A stretch of 5,928 bases of DNA, from the NCBI GenBank assembly GCA_947259475.1, contig CAMYLW010000216.1, positions 1 through 5,928 of the forward strand, given 5' to 3'. Below, one piece after another: positions 1-5,583 of the stretch. The translations under genes and the position numbers were made by a program. The stretch is from Thermodesulfobacteriota bacterium (GTDB lineage Bacteria > Desulfobacterota > Syntrophobacteria > BM002). Below the pieces are notes generated by a model. The model saw only the letters and a list, made by a program, of their open reading frames with translations. It ran no database searches and was not told the origin of the DNA. How positions within the stretch are numbered: position 1 is the stretch's first letter; each line of letters starts with the position of its first letter.

Positions 1-1
1 T

Positions 2-33
2 AAAGAGCTTTCGCCGGAGGCGGAGGCTCTTTT
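2..33 (+). terminator. Rho-independent terminator of a gene left of the window
   Basis: An 11-bp stem (GAGCTTTCGCC pairing with GGCGGAGGCTC, three of the pairs G-U) closes on a GGA loop. It is extended by A-T pairs at the base and ends in TTTT. The G-U pairs form only in the plus-strand RNA; on the minus strand they would be A-C mismatches. The signal is therefore oriented to end a plus-strand transcript that enters from before position 1. Confidence 0.7.
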
Positions 34-63
34 CCCTGGCCGTCGTCTCCCGGCCAGGGAAAA
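30..63. repeat. Perfect 13-bp inverted repeat with 8-nt loop
   Basis: TTTTCCCTGGCCG (30-42) is exactly complementary to CGGCCAGGGAAAA (51-63). The T-run lies 5' and the A-run 3' of the GC core on both strands, so neither strand gives the classic stem followed by a U-tract. Its first bases are also the U-tail of the preceding terminator. It may be a second-stage hairpin or part of a small repeat element; its role is unknown. Confidence 0.6.
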
Positions 64-70
64 AACAACA

Positions 71-106
71 TCCTCGGTGTACTCTGTGCCTCTGTGGTAA
101 ATCTTC
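71..106. repeat. CTCTGTG-type repeated intergenic motif
   Basis: Two near-identical units, CTCTGTGC and CTCTGTGG, stand side by side after a related GTGTACT unit. On the minus strand this reads as an ACCACAGAGGCACAGAGT-like string. From memory, strings of this style recur between genes in several environmental bacterial lineages. That recollection is unverified here, and no function is claimed. Confidence 0.35.
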
Positions 107-162
107 AATCAGGCTTCCTTAGGCCGCTATAATGCTGAGGGTCCATCCGGGAACAAATTAGG

Positions 163-201
163 CTGGAGGTGGCCAAAGAAAAATCCCTTGACCACCTCCA
201 G
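163..201. repeat. 10-bp inverted repeat downstream of the DUF3179 gene
   Basis: CTGGAGGTGG (163-172) pairs perfectly with CCACCTCCAG (192-201), and further imperfect pairing in the loop (CCAAAG against CCTTGA) continues the stem. It lies 65 bases past the stop of the minus-strand DUF3179 gene, so it may stabilise or end that transcript. No U-tract follows on the minus strand, which argues against a classic intrinsic terminator. Otherwise I see nothing gene-like in 1-265. Confidence 0.45.
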
Positions 202-265
202 TTGGGGAGAGGGAGGTTGAGGTCGGGGGAGGTTGCGAAATATGTTAGACGAAGGATTCACCTGC

Positions 266-931
266 TCACTTCAATACTTTAGTAGTGGGATGTCGTGTTA
301 TCCATTTCTTCCACTTGGTCACCTCATGAGGGACCTCCGGGAGTATCTTTTCCAAGTATTTCCCCTGGATTGCCAGTAGCCCATTTTTGTAGGGATACCA
401 TAAAGTTTTGGTCTCCCTGTCGTAGAGAACGAAGGTGGACTCGTAGGTCCAACCGGATGGAACGAGGGTCAAGGTCTGGCCATCGATCTCGCGGCTGTAC
501 ACAGCCGCCAGGTTTACCAGGGGTCAATAACTCACAGCCACCGGCTCGTAACCTATTGAGCTGTTTGAAATCTCATGGCCCAAAAGTCGGCTGATGGTAT
601 ATGCCTTGGCAGTGGAGCTATCCGTAACACCTATAACCCGCGCGTTTTTTGAAATATTGCTGGTATCATTCGTCAAATGCGAGTCGTCAAGCGTAGTGAA
701 GGCATTTCTGCCGAGACCAAACTGAAACCCTTCTGGATTAAAACCAAGGGACACGGCCTGGGTCACATCCCAGCGCTCGCCGGTTCTATCCACGATATAG
801 ATCTTTTCGGCCTCTTTTAGGACAGCGGATGAACCAATTTCATGCGTTGACAAGTACAAAGCGCCCAAAAGAAGGGGAAGGATCACAAATGGTATCTTTG
901 ATAGGACTGCTTTCAGTTTCCCTGTTTGCAT
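266..931 (-). CDS. DUF3179 domain membrane protein, probable selenoprotein (in-frame TGA = Sec136)
   Basis: The start is ATG at 931, with GGGGAG eight bases upstream. The protein is 221 residues if the TGA at 526-524 is read through. Residues about 12-30 form one hydrophobic segment, a signal anchor, so most of the protein probably lies outside the cytoplasm. DUF3179 hallmarks then follow in order: ARVIGV, AKAYTISRLLGHEI, IGYEPVAVSY, TGA, PLVNLAAVYSREIDG, SGWTYEST, LYDRETKTLW, and a C-terminal WKKWITRHPTTKVL. Family members normally read YCPLC at the TGA, so the codon replaces the first conserved Cys. The second Cys of the pair is Val here. Both halves are in the same frame with no indel, and the sequence past the TGA is still well conserved. 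The molecular function of DUF3179 is unknown. The alternative is a recent TGC/TGT to TGA nonsense mutation, which the SECIS-like hairpin just downstream makes less likely. Confidence 0.82.
491..526 (-). promoter_or_regulatory. Candidate bacterial SECIS element directly after the in-frame UGA
   Basis: Reading the minus strand, UGA (526-524) is followed by 15 bases and then GCGGCTG-TGTA-CAGCCGC (508-491), a perfect 7-bp stem with a four-base loop. There are 22 bases between the UGA and the apical loop, inside the roughly 16-37 range accepted for bacterial SECIS elements. The loop has G at its second position followed by U, the feature SelB recognises. The base after UGA is C, a weak termination context. 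The stem also encodes the conserved AAVYSR residues, so coding and structure constraints overlap. Recoding would need SelA, SelB, SelC and SelD, which are not in this window. Confidence 0.75.
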
Positions 932-1124
932 CGAATATGCTCCCCGACAGCCGTTCTTGTCACAGATTCAGAAGAGATTAACCCCGCAATTGCAACTCGG
1001 ATTGTATCTGTTGGTCGGGTGAGCGAGGGAATGGTTACACGAAACAAGAAGTTCAGGAAGAAAGGAACAAGGAGCAATATCATTGGAGAGTCCAAATTCT
1101 CTTGGAATGAGGCTCACTACACCA

Positions 1125-1154
1125 TTGACAAGTGAGAGCGAGAGGGTGTAAAGA
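1125..1154 (+). promoter_or_regulatory. Probable sigma-70-type promoter for the riboswitch operon
   Basis: A perfect -35 hexamer TTGACA lies at 1125-1130. Eighteen bases later comes a weak -10, TAAAGA (1149-1154), preceded by TG. The predicted start near 1160 falls just before the 5' strand of the riboswitch P1 helix at 1167, so the two assignments support each other. The 932-1124 stretch between this promoter and the divergent DUF3179 gene shows only a lone minus-strand TACAAT (1006-1001) without a good -35. Confidence 0.5.
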
Positions 1155-1159
1155 GTAAT

Positions 1160-1345
1160 CGAAAACTTGAGCTCCTTTCGCTACGGAATCCTGTGAAAAG
1201 CAGGAGCGGTCCCGCTGCTGTGAACTCGGCCCTACCGGGCAGAAACTCACGGCCACCAAGGGCCACTGTCCCGCTCAAGCTGGATGGGAAGGCCGGTCGT
1301 TGAGGCGAGTGAGCCAGAAGACGGGTGAGAGGAGTTTAAAGGGTT
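1160..1345 (+). ncRNA. Cobalamin riboswitch aptamer
   Basis: The conserved blocks of the cobalamin aptamer appear in order: CGGAATCC (1184-1191), a CCTG/CAGG stem around GTGAAAAG, AGCGGTCCCGCTGCTGTGA (1205-1223, the B12-box equivalent), GCCACTG (1262-1268), GGGAAG (1286-1291) and GAGCCAGAAGAC (1311-1322). TTGAGCTCC (1167-1175) pairs over 9 bp with GGAGTTTAA (1331-1339) and can serve as the closing P1 helix, which sets the approximate ends. It lies upstream of a plus-strand terminator and the MDR/TrpD-like unit, so B12 status should control that unit. The exact cobalamin form bound (adenosyl or methyl) cannot be told from the sequence. Confidence 0.87.
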
Positions 1346-1367
1346 AAGGGCTTTATCTATGGTAAAG

Positions 1368-1406
1368 AAAGGCCTTCGTCTGCTGGAGACGAAGGCCTTT
1401 TCATTT
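1368..1406 (+). terminator. Intrinsic terminator, likely riboswitch expression platform
   Basis: AAAGGCCTTCGTCT (1368-1381) and AGACGAAGGCCTTT (1387-1400) form a perfect 14-bp stem with loop GCTGG, followed by TCATTTT. The downstream gene starts only about 15 bases later, so this hairpin sits in the leader and not behind a gene. AAGGGCTTT (1346-1354) matches the terminator's 5' arm AAAGGCCTT (1368-1376) with one mismatch and could act as an antiterminator. The simplest reading is B12-dependent transcription attenuation. Confidence 0.75.
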
Positions 1407-1418
1407 TCTGAGGTGATG

Positions 1419-2398
1419 ATGAAAGCTGCTGTCCTTGAAAAACCAGGTAAACTGGCAATTAGGGAACTGCCAGACCCCAGCTGTCCAACTGGAGGGGTGG
1501 TGGTCAAGATTTTGACATCCCATGTGTGTTCAACAGATCTGCACATGTGGGAAAAGGGCCACCCGGTTCAAATCAGGAGAAAAGGTTAAAAGTAGGGGAT
1601 ACAGTTCAAGTCTATCCGGGAATTGGTTGCGGTAGCTGTGAATACTGCCGCAGTGGTAGTGAAAATCTCTGTCCCTCTATGCGAATACTGGGTTTCAGCT
1701 TGGACGGTGGCTTTGCCCAATACCTTGCTTTGCCGAAAAGCGGAGTTGAGAATGGCTGCCTAAATATCATTCCTTCTTCGCTGTCCTTGTCGGAAGCGGC
1801 CATGGCTGAACCACTGGCTTGCTGTCTGAATGGGCTTGAAAAAGTAAAGCTGAAAAAAGATGAGACCGTTGTCATCCTCGGAGGCGGTCCAATCGGCTGT
1901 TTGTTCGCCATGGTGGCGAAGCATCAAGGCTCGGGCAAAGTGATTCTTGTGGAGAAGGACTCCGCCCGTATTAGTCAGGCGCGCCTGGGGTTGGAAGTTG
2001 ATTTGCTCGATGCCAACAACGTGGATGTTGTGGAAGCGGTGATGGAACTTACCGGAGGTCTGGGGGCAAATGTGGTGGTGACCTGCTTCAGGGAAGCTGC
2101 TTTGGAGTACTCCCTTCTGGAGCTTGCCGCCCCAGGCGGTCGAGTGTTGATGTTTTCCGGAATTTCCCAGGATAAAGGAGTGGTGCCAACTGATTTGAAT
2201 GCGGTCCATTACCGGGAACTTGCATTGATAGGTGCTTATGGGTGCACAGCGGTTCAGTGTCAGCGGGCCCTTGGCCTGATGGCCGAGGGTCTAGATGTAA
2301 ATTGGCTCATATCGAGGAGGGTAACTCTCCATGACCTTGAGGAATCGTTTTCTAACCTTGCATCGAAAAATGTGATGAAGATATGTGTGGAACCTTAG
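1419..2398 (+). pseudogene. Zinc-dependent MDR alcohol/threonine dehydrogenase-like gene, broken by internal deletion and frameshift
   Basis: Frame 1 begins MKAAVLEKPGKLAIRELPDP after GAGGTG at 1410-1415 (ATG at 1416 is also possible). It carries the first catalytic zinc ligand, Cys37 in VCSTDLHMWEKGHP, then stops at TAA 1587-1589. The rest continues in another frame from about 1586: KVGDTV, the structural-zinc Cys quartet CGSCEYCRSGSENLC (1628-1672), the Rossmann motif GGGPIG (1880-1897) with VEKD after it (NAD-like), and a normal C-terminus to 2398. Measured against the family, about 70 bases between GHP and KVGD are missing, including the GHE motif that supplies another zinc ligand. The product should be inactive. 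The family oxidises secondary alcohols or threonine-like substrates. Codons after the break look intact, so the damage is recent or an assembly collapse. A separate GTG start at 1526 would give a protein without the catalytic N-terminus. Confidence 0.8.
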
Positions 2399-2408
2399 GA
2401 GGATAATG

Positions 2409-3518
2409 ATGGATTGGTTTGGCAGTAGGATACAGCGGTTAATAAACAAAGAGGATCTGGACAGAGATACCATTAGAAAAATGTTCACCCAGGTTTTAGA
2501 GGGAGAGCAGCCCGAGCTTCAACAGGGTGCTTTTCTTGCGGCCCTAGCGGCAAAGGGTGAGACTCCGGAAGAGATTGCTGGAGCCTGGGAGGCAATTCGG
2601 GAAATTGATACGATCAAAGTTGAACCGAAGGTGGACGGCCCAATCTTAGACAACTGCGGTACAGGAATGGACCCACTGAAAACGTTCAACATCTCCACCA
2701 CAGCTTCGATACTAGCAGCTGCAGGAGGGGTTGTACTGGCCAGGCACGGTGCCAGATCAATAACCTCCAAGTGTGGCACGGTGGATGTGGCAGAGGCGTT
2801 GGGAGTAGACGTGGAGGCCGGAGTTGAGGTGGCCAAAAAGTCAGTGGAGCAATGTGGGCTGGGGTTGTTCAATGGCATGAGCCCATTGGTTCACCCAAAA
2901 GGACTTTTTCGTATACTTTCTCAGATAAGATTTGGCACAACTTTGAATATTGCTGGTTCTCTGGCCAGTCCGATTATGCCGCACCTGGGGGTGCGGGGAG
3001 TTTTCAGCCCGGAAATGGTGGATAGGGTGGCTGAAGTGATGCGCGAGATTGGCTACAAAGAAGCCTATGTCTTTCATGGTTTTAAAGATGATGGACAGCC
3101 AGCAATGGACGAAATTTCCAACTTGGGGCCAACCATTTTCTGTCGACTCAACCGGAGAGGCCACCTGGAAAAGTTCATTCTTGAACCCGAGGAATTGGGT
3201 GTGAAAAGAGCCAAAGCGGAGGAACTTGCTCCGGCTGGAAGTCCAGGCGAAGAGGCAGTGAGGTTGGTGCGGCTTTTAGCGGGTCAGGAGAATGGAGCCA
3301 GACAAGACGCGGTGTGCCTCAATACTGCGCCTATGTTTCTCCTGGCTAGGCGAGTTGAAGATTTTAAAGCAGGCGTAGAGTTGGCCAGGGAACTAATCTT
3401 TTCTGGAAAAGGATTGGCGAAGCTCAAAGAGTGGGTGAGTTATCAGAATGAGGAGTCACAAGTAGGACAGGCGAGGCTTGAAAAGGTGATGAGGAAAGCC
3501 TCAGTGGAGGTAAATTAG
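2409..3518 (+). CDS. TrpD-family phosphoribosyltransferase-like protein (divergent anthranilate PRTase paralog)
   Basis: ATG 2409 is chosen because AGGAGG (2397-2402) lies six bases upstream; that Shine-Dalgarno overlaps the TAG of the dehydrogenase, so the two are translationally coupled. The protein has 369 residues, somewhat longer than typical TrpD. The N-terminal helical domain (about 1-75) is followed by the PRPP-binding elements GTGMD (84-88), NIST (94-97) and RHGARSITSKCGTVD (112-126), and the metal-binding DE pair (234-235) in AMDEISNLGPT. Departures from true TrpD are GTGMD for GTGGD, CGTVD for the usual SGSAD, and IRFGTTLN where TrpD has the anthranilate-binding Arg in LGIRTIFN, with SLASP for PLTNP. 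Phosphoribosyl chemistry seems kept while the acceptor differs, so tryptophan synthesis is unlikely; no other trp gene is nearby. A cobalamin riboswitch lies upstream of the unit, suggesting a role tied to B12. The true acceptor is unknown. Confidence 0.82.
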   Translation: MDWFGSRIQRLINKEDLDRDTIRKMFTQVLEGEQPELQQGAFLAALAAKGETPEEIAGAWEAIREIDTIKVEPKVDGPILDNCGTGMDPLKTFNISTTASILAAAGGVVLARHGARSITSKCGTVDVAEALGVDVEAGVEVAKKSVEQCGLGLFNGMSPLVHPKGLFRILSQIRFGTTLNIAGSLASPIMPHLGVRGVFSPEMVDRVAEVMREIGYKEAYVFHGFKDDGQPAMDEISNLGPTIFCRLNRRGHLEKFILEPEELGVKRAKAEELAPAGSPGEEAVRLVRLLAGQENGARQDAVCLNTAPMFLLARRVEDFKAGVELARELIFSGKGLAKLKEWVSYQNEESQVGQARLEKVMRKASVEVN

Positions 3519-3607
3519 AAGGACTCCCGTTATTCTCTCCCTCTCTGAGAGAAAAATCATGCAGAAAAACCAATGACGTGATAAATGAAATGGATATCGT
3601 TATCTGA

Positions 3608-3814
3608 TCATGGCTCCAGTTCCGGCAAATCCGGATAGTAGTCCAGAGCCTCAGGATCTGCCAAGGCATCCTTGTTCTTGACTTCCAGGCTATGGATGAC
3701 GTTGCGCATAGCCAGTTCTACTTTCTTGCCGCTGATGTTGTAGGGGATGTCTTTCACAGTTAAGGCCTTGGCAAGGACATGCCTTGGGGTGCTGTTTTTT
3801 CGAATTGAAAGAAA
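3608..3814 (-). pseudogene. C-terminal remnant of acetoacetyl-CoA synthetase
   Basis: On the minus strand, 68 codons end at TGA 3610-3608. They include IRKNSTPRHV, VKDIPYNISGKKVELAMRNV and KNKDALADPEALDYY. These match the C-terminal end of acetoacetate-CoA ligases of the ANL superfamily, including the Lys-bearing SGKK segment that contacts the acyl-adenylate in the thioester conformation. Upstream the frame meets TAG at 3817-3815, and beyond that comes the start of the racemase gene on the other strand; the remaining roughly 570-600 residues of the enzyme are gone. There is no start codon with a ribosome site. This is a relic of a gene cut by deletion or rearrangement, not a working gene. It is the main content of the 335-base gap between the TrpD-like and racemase genes. 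Confidence 0.8.
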
Positions 3815-3853
3815 CTACCGCAAGAAGGCTCGAACCCCTCAGGAGATTGATGT

Positions 3854-4552
3854 ATGAAAGTAATAGGATTGATAGGAGGCATGAGTTGGGAATCCACCGC
3901 AGAATACTACAGGATAATTAATAGGACGGTTAAAGAGCGACTAGGAGGGCTGCATTCAGCGAAAATATTGCTCTACAGTGTTGATTTCAGTGAGGTAGCG
4001 ACACTGCAAACAGAAGGTAGATGGCCGGAGGCAACAAAGTTCATGTGTGATGCTGCTCAGCGCATCGAGCGAGGTGGAGCTGACTGTGTCCTGATCTGTA
4101 CGAACACCATGCACAAGATGGCCCCAGAAGTCCAGAGCACCGTCACCATTCCGCTTCTACATATTGCTGACACCACCGCCATAGAGATCAAAAAAAGGGG
4201 CTTCAAGCGAATTGCACTCCTGGGGACCAAGTACACCATGGAAGAGGATTTCTACAAGGGTCGGCTGGTTGATGATTACGACCTCGATGTGTTTATTCCG
4301 CCAAAAGATGGCCGCACCATTGTGAATCGGGTAATTTATGAGGAACTCTGTCTGGGGAAGGTTGTAGAGGAGTCTAGGAACCAATTTCAACAAATCATCC
4401 ATGATTTAAACACACGTGGCGTTGAAGGCGTTATCCTGGGCTGTACAGAGATATCGCTTCTGATCAATCAGGAAGACTCCCCCCTCCCTCTCTTTGATAC
4501 CACCGCCATCCATGCCCAAGCTGCAGTGAATTTTGCCTTGGAGGATGGTTAG
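3854..4552 (+). CDS. Aspartate/glutamate racemase family protein
   Basis: ATG 3854 follows AGGAG (3841-3845) at eight bases. The 232-residue length is normal for cytosolic, cofactor-independent Asp/Glu racemases of the YgeA/RacD type. The N-terminal GLIGGMSWEST (5-15) is the family signature. The two catalytic cysteines of the two-base mechanism are present: Cys82 in LICTNTMHK and Cys197 in ILGCTEISLL. Both halves of the pseudo-twofold fold are complete, so the enzyme should be active. It would interconvert L and D forms of aspartate, glutamate or a related amino acid; hydantoin or other substrates cannot be excluded. Its leader overlaps the edge of the acetoacetyl-CoA synthetase relic, so its promoter must lie in, or have been brought in by, that rearranged stretch. 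The next gene starts 55 bases downstream in the same direction. Confidence 0.9.
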   Translation: MKVIGLIGGMSWESTAEYYRIINRTVKERLGGLHSAKILLYSVDFSEVATLQTEGRWPEATKFMCDAAQRIERGGADCVLICTNTMHKMAPEVQSTVTIPLLHIADTTAIEIKKRGFKRIALLGTKYTMEEDFYKGRLVDDYDLDVFIPPKDGRTIVNRVIYEELCLGKVVEESRNQFQQIIHDLNTRGVEGVILGCTEISLLINQEDSPLPLFDTTAIHAQAAVNFALEDG

Positions 4553-4607
4553 GGGAGTCTTATTGGGTGATTGGTGAGTGAGCAGACAATAAAATAAGGA
4601 AGAAAAT

Positions 4608-5489
4608 ATGAAAGTTACGCTTATAGGTACAGGACTCATGGGTCGTCCCATGGGCGAAAGAGTCTTGGTTGCGGGCTATCATTTGACAGTGTTTAATAGG
4701 AGCAGCGAGAAAGCGGAACTATTACGATCTTCTGGTGCTGAGATTGCTGCTACTGCAGCGGAGGCCATTGACTCAGCGGAGTGCGTAATCCTGATGCTCG
4801 CAGATGGGGCAGCGATTCGGGAAGTGCTTTTCAATGAGAATCCAAAACCGGACTTGAGTCAGCGCACGGTGATTCAAATGGGTACCATCTCACCTACTGA
4901 GAGCATCGGTTTTCACAAAGAGGTGCTGGCGCGTGGTGGGGATTACCTTGAAGCACCGGTCCTGGGAAGCATTCCTGAGGCGAGTGCGGGCAAGCTTCTC
5001 ATTATGGTGGGGGCGTCTAAGCCACAGTTTGACAAATGGTCGAGCTTGCTTGAGTGTTTCGGGTCGGAACCCCTATTGATTGGTGAGGTGGGCAAGGCTG
5101 CCGCCGTGAAACTTGCTCTTAATCAGCTAATCGCTTCGTTGACCGTGGGCTTTGCCTCCAGTCTAGGGTTAGTGCAAAGCCTAGGGATTGAGGCGGGATT
5201 ATTTATGAAGATCTTGCGCCGAAGCGCTCTGCATGCTCCGATTTTCGACAAAAAGCTTCAGCTTATGCTGGATCGCGACTACGGTATTGGCAATTTCCCC
5301 AGCAAGCATCTGTTTAAAGATGTGGCGTTGTTCATTGCTGCAGCACAAACTGTAAACCTAGAAACCATAGGTATAGAAGCTCTTCACCGTCTCCTGGAGA
5401 TTACCCTTGAAAAAGGATATGCTGACGGCGATTATTCGGCTTTATTTGAAGCAGTGAGCCCATTACGGCAGCAGGCAGGAGGCAGTTAG
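4608..5489 (+). CDS. 3-hydroxyisobutyrate dehydrogenase/GLYR-family NAD(P)-dependent reductase
   Basis: ATG 4608 follows AAGGAAG. The 293-residue protein has the two-domain beta-hydroxyacid dehydrogenase layout. The N-terminal Rossmann motif is IGTGLMGRPM (6-15). Arg31 in VFNRSSEK, at the end of the second strand, favours NADP(H). The substrate-binding segment is DYLEAPVLGSIPEASAGKL (112-130), and the catalytic Lys is Lys168 in GKAAAVKLALNQ, with Asn172 next to it. The C-terminal helical domain (about 165-290) is complete. Family members reduce or oxidise short beta-hydroxy or semialdehyde acids such as 3-hydroxyisobutyrate, tartronate semialdehyde, glyoxylate or succinic semialdehyde; the NR motif and APVLGS loop resemble the glyoxylate/succinic semialdehyde reductases more. 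The substrate here is undecided. It lies between the racemase and cupin genes, all co-directional, which suggests a shared pathway for a small acid. Confidence 0.88.
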   Translation: MKVTLIGTGLMGRPMGERVLVAGYHLTVFNRSSEKAELLRSSGAEIAATAAEAIDSAECVILMLADGAAIREVLFNENPKPDLSQRTVIQMGTISPTESIGFHKEVLARGGDYLEAPVLGSIPEASAGKLLIMVGASKPQFDKWSSLLECFGSEPLLIGEVGKAAAVKLALNQLIASLTVGFASSLGLVQSLGIEAGLFMKILRRSALHAPIFDKKLQLMLDRDYGIGNFPSKHLFKDVALFIAAAQTVNLETIGIEALHRLLEITLEKGYADGDYSALFEAVSPLRQQAGGS

Positions 5490-5583
5490 CAGCTTGCAGA
5501 TATTTACGATGGAATGCATTATTATTACTGCCAGCTGCGTGCTGGGCAAAAATGCTCTATGCCGAAATAAAGGAGGAGTTTAA

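Noticed and set aside
266..931. Two separate broken genes or a frameshift in the DUF3179 locus
   Set aside because: The two halves are in the same frame with only a TGA between them, and the stop falls on a conserved Cys; a frameshift is not needed.
913..1083. Small minus-strand ORF (56 codons from ATG 1083) with a hydrophobic start, overlapping the DUF3179 start
   Set aside because: It has no clear ribosome site, resembles no family I know, and its 3' part covers the ribosome site and start of the real gene; most likely chance.
926..1135. Plus-strand ORF of 69 codons in the divergent intergenic region
   Set aside because: It lacks a ribosome site, is basic and low in family-like features, and runs through the promoter of the riboswitch unit.
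1587..1589. TAA in the dehydrogenase as a recoding site
   Set aside because: It is not TGA, the required zinc-ligand block is missing around it, and the continuation is in a different frame, so a deletion explains it better.
3533..3553. Terminator after the TrpD-like gene (TTCTCTC/GAGAGAA hairpin)
   Set aside because: The stem is 7 bp and AT/GA rich, followed by A and not T on the plus strand; too weak to call.
5529..5550. Hairpin CCAGC/GCTGG between reductase and cupin genes
   Set aside because: Only five pairs and no U-tract; expected by chance.
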